Of a stretch of 64,000 bases of DNA, positions 43,951 to 54,651 are shown in pieces; the first letter of the stretch is position 1, and each line of letters starts with the position of its first letter. This DNA comes from Bin87 sp963663945. Its GTDB lineage: Bacteria > Chloroflexota > Dehalococcoidia > Lucifugimonadales > UBA3495. The stretch is taken from positions 3,410,001 through 3,474,000 of the forward strand of contig OY760687.1 of the NCBI GenBank assembly GCA_963663945.1, read 5' to 3'. Position numbers and translations under genes: made by a program. Below the pieces are notes generated by a model. It did no database searches, was not told the DNA's origin, and was given only the letters and a program-made list of their open reading frames with translations.

Positions 43951-44307
43951 TTGGGCACCGTCACCGTCACAATTCAGCTCGGCGACCACCTCGGCAACCA
44001 ATTCGAGGAACTCGACATCATCGTCGACACCGGCTCGACGTACACTGCGGTACCACGCGCAACCCTCGAACGCCTGGGAGTTCCAGTCCAACGCTCACTG
44101 CCATCAGAGACCGCCGACGGCCGGATGATCCCGGTCGACGTAGGCGAAACCACGATCAGACTCGAGGGACTGCAATTCCACACGCCGGTCATATTCGCCG
44201 AAGCAAACGAGCCCAGTCTGCTTGGCGTGGTCACCCTCGAACAAGCTGCCCTCGCCGTCGACCCAGTGGCCGGCCGCCTGGTGCCCACGCACCTCCTCCG
44301 CTACTGA
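43951..44307 (+). CDS. Retropepsin-like aspartic protease, TTG start
   Basis: 118 residues from TTG 43951, chosen because AGGAGG (43938-43943) lies 7 nt upstream; upstream frame residues are repeat-derived. Catalytic motif ELDIIVDTGSTYTAVPRATL (about 20-39), then EANEPSLLGVVTLEQAAL (about 86-103). It is the third such protease in the window, but has no coupled upstream partner. The canonical DTGS makes activity likely; substrate unknown. Confidence 0.8.
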   Translation: MGTVTVTIQLGDHLGNQFEELDIIVDTGSTYTAVPRATLERLGVPVQRSLPSETADGRMIPVDVGETTIRLEGLQFHTPVIFAEANEPSLLGVVTLEQAALAVDPVAGRLVPTHLLRY

Positions 44308-44508
44308 CCGCACAAAATGGCGCAGCGAGACGCAGGCCGGCAAGCGTAAGGCCCACCCGCGAGACTTTGTCCACACGCCATAGGTCAGCTCGGGCATTTT
44401 CCGCACCTTCGAATGGCTCATCCTGGCTGTCGCGGGCTACATCGTCCTCTCCATTATCGGCAGCAACGCCATTACATCTACATAGCAACATGGAGCAACA
44501 GACCAACC

Positions 44509-44799
44509 ATGCCCATTGACCGAGAACAGGTAGAACACATCGCCGCCCTGGCCCGCATCGCCCTCACCGATGCGGAGAAGGAGGCGTTCGCCCGCCAGCT
44601 TTCCGACATCCTCGACCAGTTCGAGGTTCTGCAGGCGCTGGACACCGCCGGCGTGGAGCCCACCGCCCACGTCGCCGGCCTCGACACCGTCCTCCGCGAC
44701 GACGAGCCCGCCGAGAGCCTCGACGCCGAGGACACGTTGCTCAACGCCCCCCGTCGTCGCGGAGACCTGTTCCAGGTCCGCGCCGTGCTGGACGAGTAA
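44509..44799 (+). CDS. gatC: Asp/Glu-tRNA(Asn/Gln) amidotransferase subunit C
   Basis: 96 residues from ATG 44509. The family start VEHIAALARIALTDAEKEAF is clear, then LDQFEVLQALDTAGVEPTAH and a C-terminal ENTLLNAP-like block (EDTLLNAPRRRGDLFQV). GatC stabilises the GatA-GatB pair. It lies 4 nt upstream of gatA. gatB is not in the window. Confidence 0.93.
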   Translation: MPIDREQVEHIAALARIALTDAEKEAFARQLSDILDQFEVLQALDTAGVEPTAHVAGLDTVLRDDEPAESLDAEDTLLNAPRRRGDLFQVRAVLDE

Positions 44800-44803
44800 C
44801 CCC

Positions 44804-46303
44804 ATGAGCACACCCGCCGCCAGCGATCTCTGGCAACTGTCCGTAGCCGAAGCCTCCCGCCTCCTGGCCGACCGCCAAATCAGCAGCGTCGAGCTCACCG
44901 ACGCCTGCCTGGAGCGCATCGCCGCGGTGGATGACCGGATATCCGCCTACATCACCGTCACCGCCGAAGTCGCGCGCCAGCAGGCCGCCGACGCCGACCG
45001 CCGCATCGCCGCTGGCGACGCATCTCCTCTCACCGGCGTCCCCATGCAGATCAAGGACCTGCTCTGCACCAACGGCGTGACCACCACCTGCGCCTCCGAG
45101 ATGCTGGCCAGGTACGTTCCCGTCTATGATGCCACCGCCGTGGCCCGCCTCCGCGAGCAGGGCGCCGTCTTGCTCGGCAAGGGCAACATGGACGAGTTCG
45201 GCATGGGGTCGTCCACCGAAAACTCCGCCTTCTTTCCTACCCGCAACCCCTGGGACACGTCCCGCGTCCCCGGCGGCAGCAGCGGTGGATCGGCGGCGGC
45301 GGTTGCGGCCGGCGCGGCTCCCTTCGCTCTTGGAACCGATACCGGCGGCAGCATCCGCCAGCCGGCATCCTTCTGCGGCGTCACCGGCCTCAAGCCCACC
45401 TACGGCCGCGTCAGCCGGTACGGCCTGGTGGCCTACGCATCCTCGCTGGACCAGGTAGGACCCCTGGCCCGCGACGCCGCCGACTGCGCGCTGATCCTCC
45501 AGGCCATCGCCGGCCACGACCCCCGCGACGCCACATCGCTGCCCGATCCGGTGCCCGACTATTCCGCCGCGCTGACCGGCGACATCAAGGGCCTGCGCCT
45601 CGGCGTGCCCCGCGAGTACTTTGCCGAGGGTATGGATGATGGCGTCCGCGCCGCCGTGACCGCCGCCATCGACCAACTGGCGGACCTGGGCGCTGAGATC
45701 CGCGAGGTCTCCCTGCCCACCACCGAGTACGCCCTGGCCTGCTACTACATCATCGCCCCGTCCGAGTGCTCCGCCAACCTGGCCCGTTACGACGGCGTCA
45801 AGTACGGCTATTCTTATCAGGGTGACGGCCAGGGCGACGTCGACATGTGGGAGGCCATGGAGCGCACCCGCCAGCACGGTTTCGGCCCCGAGGTCAAGCG
45901 CCGCATCATGCTGGGGGCCTTCGCCCTCTCTTCCGGCTACTACGACGCCTACTACCACAAGGCTCAGCAGGTCCGCACGCTGATCCGACAGGACTTCGCC
46001 CGCGTCTTCGAAGAGGTCGACGCTCTGGCCGCGCCGGTCTCGCCGGTGACCGCCTTCCCCATCGGCGACCGCACCGACGACCCGGTGCGCATGTACCTCG
46101 TGGACGTCTACACGCTCCCCGTCAACATGGCCGGCCTCCCCGCCATGTCCGTCCCCTGCGGCTTCGCGCGTTCCGACACCGGTCAGGGCCTGCCCGTCGG
46201 CCTCCAGCTAATCGGCCCCCACCTGTCGGAGGACCGCCTCCTCAACATCGCCCACACCTACCAGCAGGCCACGGAGTGGCACCAGCAGCGGCCGGCCATC
46301 TGA
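44804..46303 (+). CDS. gatA: Asp/Glu-tRNA(Asn/Gln) amidotransferase subunit A
   Basis: 499 residues from ATG 44804. The amidase Ser-Ser-Lys triad is in PMQIKDLLCTN (Lys about 82), VPGGSSGGSAAAVAAGAA (Ser about 157) and TDTGGSIRQPASFCGV (Ser about 182). GatA frees ammonia from glutamine for conversion of Asp-tRNA(Asn) or Glu-tRNA(Gln). asnS at 47394 shows that a direct Asn-tRNA route also exists, so Gln-tRNA is the more likely target. Operon with gatC. Confidence 0.96.
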   Translation: MSTPAASDLWQLSVAEASRLLADRQISSVELTDACLERIAAVDDRISAYITVTAEVARQQAADADRRIAAGDASPLTGVPMQIKDLLCTNGVTTTCASEMLARYVPVYDATAVARLREQGAVLLGKGNMDEFGMGSSTENSAFFPTRNPWDTSRVPGGSSGGSAAAVAAGAAPFALGTDTGGSIRQPASFCGVTGLKPTYGRVSRYGLVAYASSLDQVGPLARDAADCALILQAIAGHDPRDATSLPDPVPDYSAALTGDIKGLRLGVPREYFAEGMDDGVRAAVTAAIDQLADLGAEIREVSLPTTEYALACYYIIAPSECSANLARYDGVKYGYSYQGDGQGDVDMWEAMERTRQHGFGPEVKRRIMLGAFALSSGYYDAYYHKAQQVRTLIRQDFARVFEEVDALAAPVSPVTAFPIGDRTDDPVRMYLVDVYTLPVNMAGLPAMSVPCGFARSDTGQGLPVGLQLIGPHLSEDRLLNIAHTYQQATEWHQQRPAI

Positions 46304-46334
46304 GAACGGATCGAGTAGGCGCTGATAGTGCCCT

Positions 46335-47099
46335 ATGCAGTATCGTGATGTGGAATACAGCGAGTTCATAATTTTCGCCGATGAGAGTGGGGACACTGAA
46401 GTTCGCAATATCGATCCCAATTACCCAGTGTTCCTACTAAATTTCTGCGTCTTTCATAGGGAGGAATACGCGGGCAAAGTAGTACCTGAGCTGCGGGCGT
46501 TCAAGAAAGAGCATTTCTGTCACGACCAGATTGTGCTGCATTGGAACTCGATACGCGTCCACAAACCACCCTTTGACTTCGGAGGCGACCCACGGCAACA
46601 GGGTGAATTCGAGCTAGGCTTGAATGAGCTGATTAGAGGATGCAACTTCACAATCATCGCGACGGTCGTCGATAAGCGCTGTTGGCAGCCAGGACTCGCA
46701 ACATCGCCGGACCTGTATGGGGAAGCTCTGCGCCTCTGCATCGAACGTACCCACAGCTTCCTGTCGGACCGGCAACAGCACGGATCCCTCACCAAATTGA
46801 TAATCGAATCCAGAGGAAAGAGGGAAAACTTTCTGCTTCAGAGGGCGTTCCAACGCATCTGCACCGGCGAAAATGTGCTGGCCAAGCCACTGACCTGTTT
46901 TGAATTGACTTTTGCACCCAAGGATCGGAATGATGCCGGGTTGCAGGTCGCGGACCGTACTGCCCATCCTGTGGGGCGGCACTTTATCTCACCCGATCAA
47001 CCTAACCGTGCTTGGGATCTATTGATTGAGCCCAAGCTCTACCGGAGCCCAGAGGGCGAGTTCCGTGGATGGGGATTGATTGAACTCACCAACTCATAG
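46335..47099 (+). CDS. DUF3800 protein
   Basis: 254 residues. The family start FIIFADESGDTEVRN (about 11-25) has the acidic DESGD word; FLLNFCVFHREEY, VVDKRCWQPG and LQVADRTAHPVGRHF follow. DUF3800 is thought to be an RNase H-like fold found near mobile and defence genes, with no proven activity. Codon use is markedly less GC-rich than in gatA and asnS on either side, suggesting recent transfer. A terminator follows at once. Confidence 0.85.
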   Translation: MQYRDVEYSEFIIFADESGDTEVRNIDPNYPVFLLNFCVFHREEYAGKVVPELRAFKKEHFCHDQIVLHWNSIRVHKPPFDFGGDPRQQGEFELGLNELIRGCNFTIIATVVDKRCWQPGLATSPDLYGEALRLCIERTHSFLSDRQQHGSLTKLIIESRGKRENFLLQRAFQRICTGENVLAKPLTCFELTFAPKDRNDAGLQVADRTAHPVGRHFISPDQPNRAWDLLIEPKLYRSPEGEFRGWGLIELTNS

Positions 47100-47100
47100 A

Positions 47101-47129
47101 AAAGACCCCGGGACAGTCCGGGGCTTTTC
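47101..47129 (+). terminator. Rho-independent terminator
   Basis: Stem CCCCGG (47106-47111) with CCGGGG (47118-47123), bounded by AAAG and CTTTTC, so it could work on both strands. It directly follows the DUF3800 stop. Confidence 0.8.
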
Positions 47130-47393
47130 ATCGGTTGAGGATGCCCATTGACCCCAACGGACGGGCCGGAACTGCCCCGGAACCCGCCGCCGGTCCGATA
47201 TTCAGTGGACCTCAACGGAAATGAACTGCTTTTCGCAGGCCAACCGCCGGCCGATAACATCCTCCACTCGTAAATCATTATACGCCACCGTGCGCCATTG
47301 CTGCCGTCGTTACGCCTTCTGTGTTGCCGGTGACCGGACACTCCCTATGCTAAAATCCGCCCCATAAACACCCCCGCCCCCCGGAGGCCCGCC

Positions 47394-48809
<1,416 letters not shown>

Positions 48810-48836
48810 CCCGGAAACCAGGCCCAGCCAGCATCG

Positions 48837-48868
48837 CAGGCCCGCTTTTGTCGGGCCTGTTGAACTTT
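48837..48868 (+). terminator. Terminator after asnS
   Basis: Stem CAGGCCCG (48837-48844), loop CTTTTGT, stem CGGGCCTG (48852-48859), then TTGAACTTT. The T-tail is weak. Confidence 0.6.
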
Positions 48869-48978
48869 GCGGCGATCTGGCGTCGGTACCCTGTGGCTGA
48901 ACATGCAACGAATTGCGTGAGTATCGGGCATATCCATCGATGAAATCCGTTCGCAACCAAGATCGTGTGAAGCGACAA

Positions 48979-49007
48979 TTGACGTTGTATCGGGCATTTG
49001 ATACTGT
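48979..49007 (+). promoter_or_regulatory. Promoter of the first binding-protein gene
   Basis: TTGACG, 17-bp spacer, TACTGT. The same spacing and closely similar boxes precede the other three paralogues (56994, 59134, 61171). Confidence 0.7.
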
Positions 49008-49077
49008 CTCGCCGCGAATGGAAATACTTTACCGTGCCTGCGCTGCAGCTCACATTGTGTTGGTTGGAGGTTATCAA

Positions 49078-50904
49078 ATGACGAAACCTGTTCCCATTCA
49101 AGTTTCACGAATCGTGATCCTGGCGATGATGGCGCTGGTCATCGCCGCGGTGTGGGCCTGCGGCGGGTCTGCCGCCGAACCCCAACCGCCGGCGGCCGCG
49201 CCGGCCGCAACGGAGGCGGCAGCCCCGGCTCAAGCCGCGTCCACCGCGGCGCCGGAACCCACCGCCATGCCGGCCATCGCCGACGAAGAAGCGGTCCTTC
49301 ACCTGGCCATTACCCCGCTGCCCCAGGACACCTACCTGCCCTGGCTGGCCACCAGTGGCGGCCATGTGCCCATACGCCCGATGTGGGAAAACTTGACGAC
49401 AATCAGCCCTGAAACCGGCGTTTCCACCGTTCTTCCTCAGCTGGCCAGGGCATGGGATATCAGCCCCGACGCCAGCGAGTACACCTTCTACCTCCAGGAG
49501 GGTGTCCAAATGCACAACGGCTGGGGTGAGTTCACCGTCCAGGACGTGATTCTGACCGTTGACCAGCAGACCTCCGACCCGCTGGCCGGATGCAGGTCCG
49601 CAGTCACTCGCTTCATGGGCGCAGAATCCATGACCGAGATGATTGCCAACGGCGACATGGACGTTATTGACGATTACACCTTCACCATGCGGCTGGCCGA
49701 GCCGCAGGTGGACGTGGCTGACTGGTGGTTCAACATCCTGGTGGTTCCCTGCGCCGCGGTTCGCAGTTCCGCTCAGCACGCCGCCGAGGGCGACGCCATG
49801 TTTGAGAACGGCCCCGCTGGCACCGGAGCCTACCAGTTCGTCGCACGGGAACTGAAGGAAACCGCAGAGTTCGAGGCCGTGCCCTACGATCACTGGCGCG
49901 TCAACCCTGAGTTCAAAAGCCTGAAAATCACCTCCTCGTCCGAAGACCTGACCCGCCTGGCGATGCTGCTCACCGGCGAGGCCAATATGGTGGACGTGCC
50001 CAAGGTGCTGCACCAGCAGGCGGTCGCCGAAGGCATGGAGGTGTTTGAAAGCCCGTTGCCCTCGGTCGGGTTGACCATCCTGCCCTTCGGCCAGTATCAC
50101 CATAGCGGGGTGAACTGGAATCCCGATACCGAGCCGTGGACCGCCCCCGGGGAAACCGGGAGGATGGTGCGCGAGGCCATGAACCGGGCCATCAACCGTG
50201 ACCAGATCATCAACGAGCTGTTCAAAGGATTGGGCGAGCCCATGTACAACACCATCTTCCACCAGTCGCTGGAGGGCTGGAACCCACGCTGGGAGGAAGA
50301 GTTCGACGATAAATACGGCTACGACCCGGAACTGGCCAAGCAACTGCTGGACGAGGCCGGCTTCCCCGGCGACAACGGCCAGAACCGCTTCCGCGTCGAG
50401 GTTTACCAGAGCAGCCTGCCCGGCCTGCCGGAGACCATCGAGGTGGCGCAGACCGTGGCGCAGTCCCTACAGGACATCGGCATCTCTGCCGATCTCGTGG
50501 AGGTGGAGTTTGCCCGGGCCCTGGAGGCCTTCCGCGGCCGCCACGACGCACACTTCATCCTGCCCGTGCGCCAGACCATCCGGCAGATCAACGCCAACGC
50601 GCGGATCTATTACTACACCGGCCCCACCGACCCTGAACTTGGTCGCCCCACCGGCGGGGTGGCCTACATTGAAGATCAACTCTACGACGATGTGTACGAG
50701 GCCCTTCTGAAAGAGACGGACCCGGCCGAAAGACACCGTCTGACACAGATGATGGGCGACCACGTCTATGACAACTATCGCACCATCCCCATCGTCAACG
50801 TCCGCGCGACCCTGGTGGTCAACCCGGACGAAGTCCTGGAGTACGAGTTCGGCAGCCTCACCGGTGTCTTCGGCCACCTGGAGTACGCCAAACGGGCCCA
50901 GTAG
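49078..50904 (+). CDS. Family-5 ABC substrate-binding lipoprotein, paralogue 1
   Basis: 608 residues from ATG 49078 (TTGGAGG upstream). Signal peptide with lipobox AAVWAC (about 20-25), an Ala/Pro-rich linker to about 70, then a peptide/nickel-type (SBP_bac_5) domain: LQEGVQMHNGWGEFTVQDVI, GEANMVDVPKVLHQQAVAEG, FNxIFHQSLEGWNPRW-like segment near 395, and YTGPTDPELGRPTGG. It captures a small solute outside the membrane for an unseen permease. The four paralogues are very similar to one another. Ligand unknown. Confidence 0.9.
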   Translation: MTKPVPIQVSRIVILAMMALVIAAVWACGGSAAEPQPPAAAPAATEAAAPAQAASTAAPEPTAMPAIADEEAVLHLAITPLPQDTYLPWLATSGGHVPIRPMWENLTTISPETGVSTVLPQLARAWDISPDASEYTFYLQEGVQMHNGWGEFTVQDVILTVDQQTSDPLAGCRSAVTRFMGAESMTEMIANGDMDVIDDYTFTMRLAEPQVDVADWWFNILVVPCAAVRSSAQHAAEGDAMFENGPAGTGAYQFVARELKETAEFEAVPYDHWRVNPEFKSLKITSSSEDLTRLAMLLTGEANMVDVPKVLHQQAVAEGMEVFESPLPSVGLTILPFGQYHHSGVNWNPDTEPWTAPGETGRMVREAMNRAINRDQIINELFKGLGEPMYNTIFHQSLEGWNPRWEEEFDDKYGYDPELAKQLLDEAGFPGDNGQNRFRVEVYQSSLPGLPETIEVAQTVAQSLQDIGISADLVEVEFARALEAFRGRHDAHFILPVRQTIRQINANARIYYYTGPTDPELGRPTGGVAYIEDQLYDDVYEALLKETDPAERHRLTQMMGDHVYDNYRTIPIVNVRATLVVNPDEVLEYEFGSLTGVFGHLEYAKRAQ

Positions 50905-50932
50905 GCGCAAGACAACATGCGCCAGCCTGTTC

Positions 50933-50965
50933 GGGACGGAACCACCAGTTCCGTCCCGTTATTTT
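50933..50965 (+). terminator. Terminator of paralogue 1
   Basis: Stem GGGACGGAAC (50933-50942), loop CACCA, stem GTTCCGTCCC (50948-50957), then GTTATTTT. The same stem sequence GGGACGGAA recurs behind paralogue 3. Confidence 0.85.
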
Positions 50966-51108
50966 CGCCGCAATTCGCAACGCCCCGCTCGCCGCCGCCG
51001 CGCCACCCACACCGGCGTGTCTGCCGTCATTCCTGCGCAAGCAGGAATCCACCACCCTCGCCCATCCGAATCCCATAGCAGGATCGACCCGCCTCACGCC
51101 GCAATCCC
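50966..51108. other. Gap after the binding-protein terminator
   Basis: No gene is supported. Contains the short palindrome CATTCCTGCGCAAGCAGGAA at 51028-51051, also present at 7686, 36061 and, with one change, at 56912. Confidence 0.7.
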
Positions 51109-51148
51109 CATCTCCTTCCCCCACACCCCCCGCAACGCCGAGTTCTGA
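51109..51148 (+). pseudogene. 40-bp duplicate of the asnS 3' end
   Basis: 36 of 40 bases match asnS 48770-48809, including the stop codon. It encodes ISFPHTPRNAEF against IAFPRTPRNAEF. Nothing of the rest of the gene is present. Confidence 0.75.
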
Positions 51149-51168
51149 TGCGCCTCCTCCTGCACTCT

Positions 51169-51276
51169 GTCATTGCGAGGCGCTAGCGCCGTGGCAATCT
51201 CGACGCCATAGCGGCAACGTCTGCCCTGACGGAATCCCCGGCGCCAACGAGATTGCCGCGCTGCGCTCGCAATGAC
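51169..51276. repeat. Interspersed palindrome, long variant
   Basis: 108 bp, starting GTCATTGCGAGGCGCTAGCG and ending GCTCGCAATGAC. The arms match the 91-bp element, the centre is 17 bp longer. Confidence 0.85.
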
Positions 51277-51350
51277 GCTTTCCCCGCAACTCTGAACGGT
51301 TACAATAGCGCCAGACGGATACACACGCCGCCGCAGATGATTACGCCTAG

Positions 51351-53009
51351 ATGACCGCCACCACCGACTCCGCATCCCCCAACCGCCTGTACTTCGGCGA
51401 CAACCTGGACATCCTGCGCCAGTACGTCGACGATGAATCCGTCGACCTCATCTACCTCGACCCGCCCTTCAACTCCAACGCCACCTACAACGTCCTCTTC
51501 CGCGAGCGCTCCGGCGAGGAATCCGCCGCGCAGATCACCGCATTCGAGGACACCTGGCACTGGGGCTGGGAGTCGGAGATCGCCTTCCAGGACGTGGTCA
51601 CCCGGGGGCCGGACAAGGTGGGCAGCCTGCTCGCCGCCCTGCGCCAGTTCCTGGGCCAGAACGACATGATGGCCTACCTCACCATGATGGCCCAGCGCAT
51701 GATCGAGCTCCACCGCGTCCTCAAGCCCACTGGCAGCATCTACCTCCACTGCGACCCCACTGCCAGCCACTACTTGAAGCTGCTAATGGATGCAGTGTTC
51801 GGGGCTCGCAATTTCGTCAACGAAATCTCCTGGCAACGTAGCCAAACACGTTCCAGCATCCATCGACGGTATCGACGCGCCCACGATGTGCTTCTCTTTT
51901 ACGGGAAAAGCCCCAAATACCATTTCTCAGTACAGTTTCGCGAACTGTCAAACGCGTCTTTGGAACTCTATAACGGCGTAGATGAACGTGGGTACTATCA
52001 ACTTGTTCCATTGCTGGTGAGTGGACGCAGGAACGGAGAAACGGGGCAGTCTTGGCGGGGTATTGACCCAAATCAACGAGGCCGAAGCGGCATGCACTGG
52101 GTCACTACGCCCGACAATTTGGATATGTACGAATCAGAGAACCGAGTGCATTGGCCAGAAAAAGTCGGTGGCATGCCAAGGCTCAAATACTATCTAGATG
52201 ATAGCCCCGGTAGTCCGGTCAATGATTTTTGGTACGACGTCCCGCTTATACCTTCACAATCCGCTGAAGCACTCGGCTACCCCACGCAGAAGCCCGAGGC
52301 CCTGCTGGAGCGCATCATCAACGCCAGCAGCAACGAGGGCGACGTCGTCCTCGACCCCTTCTGCGGCTGCGGCACCGCCACTGTCGCCGCCGAGCGTCTC
52401 AACCGCCGCTGGATCGGTATCGACGTCACCCACCTCGCCATCACCCTGGTCCGACACCGCCTGCACGACAGTTTCGGCGACGCGCTGCGTCCTTTCGAGA
52501 TCGTCGGCCAGCCCACCGACTCCGGCAGCGCCGCCGCCCTGGCCGAGCAGGACCGCTACCAGTTCGAGTGGTGGGCCCTGGGCATGGTCGACGCCCGCCC
52601 CGCCAACGACCGTCGCCGTGGCGCCGACGCCGGCGTGGACGGCTACATCAACTTCTTCGACGACGCCAGCGGCAAACCCAAGCGCATCATCGCCCAGGTC
52701 AAGAGCGGCCACGTCAACCGGGGCATGATCGCCACGCTCAAAGGCGACATGGAGCGGGAGAAGGCCGAGGTCGGCGTGTTCATCACCCTGCAGCCGCCCA
52801 CCGAGCCCATGCGCCAGGAGGCGCTGTCCGCCGGCATCTATACGCCGGAGCACTTCCCGGACCAGCAGCACCCCCGCGTGCAGATCCTGACCATCGAGGA
52901 ACTGCTGGCCGGCGCCGGCGTGTCATATCCGCGCGGCGGCGCGCCGGCCACCTTCCGCCAGGCCCCCCGCCGTCGTCGCAGCCAGGGCCAGCAGAACACC
53001 CTCGTCTGA
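51351..53009 (+). CDS. Beta-class DNA methyltransferase fused to Mrr-like nuclease
   Basis: 552 residues from ATG 51351. Motif IV DLIYLDPPFNSNATYN (about 33-48) precedes motif I VVLDPFCGCGTATVAAERL (about 331-349), the beta-class order. Residues about 420-505 look like a PD-(D/E)XK Mrr-type domain: GADAGVDGYINFFDD, then IIAQVKSGHVNRGMI. So modification and restriction may be in one chain. The segment 51780-52265 (target recognition) has lower GC and different codons than both flanks. Such proteins can be phage-type solitary enzymes; partner genes are absent. Confidence 0.85.
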   Translation: MTATTDSASPNRLYFGDNLDILRQYVDDESVDLIYLDPPFNSNATYNVLFRERSGEESAAQITAFEDTWHWGWESEIAFQDVVTRGPDKVGSLLAALRQFLGQNDMMAYLTMMAQRMIELHRVLKPTGSIYLHCDPTASHYLKLLMDAVFGARNFVNEISWQRSQTRSSIHRRYRRAHDVLLFYGKSPKYHFSVQFRELSNASLELYNGVDERGYYQLVPLLVSGRRNGETGQSWRGIDPNQRGRSGMHWVTTPDNLDMYESENRVHWPEKVGGMPRLKYYLDDSPGSPVNDFWYDVPLIPSQSAEALGYPTQKPEALLERIINASSNEGDVVLDPFCGCGTATVAAERLNRRWIGIDVTHLAITLVRHRLHDSFGDALRPFEIVGQPTDSGSAAALAEQDRYQFEWWALGMVDARPANDRRRGADAGVDGYINFFDDASGKPKRIIAQVKSGHVNRGMIATLKGDMEREKAEVGVFITLQPPTEPMRQEALSAGIYTPEHFPDQQHPRVQILTIEELLAGAGVSYPRGGAPATFRQAPRRRRSQGQQNTLV

Positions 53010-53106
53010 CCCTGCCTTCCCCCCCACCCGGGCGAACGACCAACCCCGGTGGGCAATCCCATCCATTCTGCTATCCATGCCACAGGGCCTTTCCAAAGTA
53101 ACTCTT

Positions 53107-53212
53107 GTCATTGCGAGCGAAGCGCGGCAATCTCGCTCCGGGAACATGACCCATACGGGAAAGCCCTATTGCATCGTCGGGATTGCCGCGTCTCTCCGCT
53201 CCTCGCAATGAC
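53107..53212. repeat. Interspersed palindrome, variant of 106 bp
   Basis: Begins GTCATTGCGAGCGAAGCGCG and ends CTCCTCGCAATGAC; the arms match the 91-bp element. Confidence 0.85.
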
Positions 53213-53671
53213 TTTGAAAAGGCCCTATCCATGCCAACACACCCCTTGACCGTATCAGAACTGACGTGCTATTCTGTGTCTCACAGGTGATACTGACTTT
53301 CCGACCAGGTTCCGGGAATACACGGCCACTTCATCAGCAGCCAAGTCGCTACCGGCGTCAGGAGACTGCCCCCGATCGCATTAATCGGAGTAGTCCCCTT
53401 TGCCACCGCGCCCGCCACAGCGCGCCATGCTTCGGGCATGGGCAATGAGAGCAAAAAACAAGCGCACCACCTCCGGCCGTAGGGCTGATCATTTCCCGGA
53501 ACCTGGTCGACACCAACCAATCGCCAATCGCCTGCAAAAACCAACCAGTCACCTGTAAAAACCGAAACTCAATGGAGCCATCCCAACCGCCAAATCGATC
53601 CTGTAAATCCTGTACATCGATGTAAAAGCCAAACGCTCGGACGCACCCATCCCGAGGAGCAATAGTCCATC
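53213..53671. other. Non-coding stretch upstream of the split PaREP1 gene
   Basis: No gene is supported. Contains a hairpin CCATGC-TTCGG-GCATGG near 53427 and repeated words (ACCAACCA, CTGTAAATCCTGTACATCGA). The frames on the minus strand are short and repeat-like. Confidence 0.55.
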
Positions 53672-53859
53672 GTGGGTAGCGTCCAGCATCACCAGGCCCA
53701 GGCCCGGCGCTTTCTCTGCCTGGCCCGGTCCGACCACAACGCCGGCAACTATGATCGCGCCGCCAACGCCCTCGTCCGGGCGGCATCCCATGCTGCCACC
53801 GCCGCAGTGGTCCACCGGGGTCTGTCCCGCGTCAACCATTCTTGCCGATTTATCGTCGA

Positions 53860-54651
53860 TTAGTTTTGCCGGTTCACCTCCTCGGCCGCAGCAGTCTCGC
53901 CGCGTTGCTGTGCTGCGTCAGTCCGGTAGCTGGGGACGTCGAATTCCAGGATGACGGAGTGGTGGACCACCCGGTCAATCGCTGCGGCGGTAGCCATGGG
54001 GTTGGCGAAGATGCGCTCCCACTCGGAGAAGACCAGGTTGGACGTGATGCCCAGGGACCGGCGTTCGTAGCGTTCGGCGATGAGGGTGAAGAGGACCTCG
54101 GACTCCTCGGCCCCCTGGGGCAGGTAGCCGAGATCGTCCAGGAGGAGGAAGTCGAAGTTGTCCAGCTTGCGCAGTTGTCGGGGCAGGTCGAAGTCGCGCT
54201 TGGCGGCGAGGAGGTCCTGCACCAGGCGGTAGGCTGGAGCGAAGAGGACGGAGTGTCCGGCTTCCACCAGGCGGTGGCCCAGAGCGCATAGGGCGTGGGT
54301 CTTGCCGGTGCCGGGGAGCCCGAAGGCCAGCACGTTGACGCCGTGTTCCACGAAACTGCCCTGGGCCAGATGGTCCATCTGTTGACGAAGAGTCAGGGGC
54401 ATCCGGTGATGCTCGAAGGTCTCCCAGGTCTTGCCCGAGGGCAGCCGGGACGCCTGACGCAGCCGGTTGATGCGCCGGTGGCGGCGATCCTCGGCCTCCT
54501 GCTCCAGCACCTCCAGGAAGGTGGACAGGGCCTCGCCGTGGCCAGCCTCAGTGAAACGGGCCACCGACTGAGCGCCCATGGTGGGCAGCTTGAATTCGCG
54601 GCATAGCTCGCCGATGCGCTCCTGGATCACGCTGGTGGGGGTGTCCATCAT
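53860..54651 (-). CDS. istB: IS21 helper ATPase IstB, copy 2
   Basis: 263 residues from ATG 54651, which overlaps the istA stop at 54648-54650. Walker A GLPGTGKTHAL and Walker B FLLLDDLGYLPQG match copy 1. The tail ends GETAAAEEVNRQN, lacking the seven residues found in copy 1. A few scattered substitutions (for example DTPTSVIQERIGEL) show slight divergence. Confidence 0.95.
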   Translation of the reverse strand: MMDTPTSVIQERIGELCREFKLPTMGAQSVARFTEAGHGEALSTFLEVLEQEAEDRRHRRINRLRQASRLPSGKTWETFEHHRMPLTLRQQMDHLAQGSFVEHGVNVLAFGLPGTGKTHALCALGHRLVEAGHSVLFAPAYRLVQDLLAAKRDFDLPRQLRKLDNFDFLLLDDLGYLPQGAEESEVLFTLIAERYERRSLGITSNLVFSEWERIFANPMATAAAIDRVVHHSVILEFDVPSYRTDAAQQRGETAAAEEVNRQN

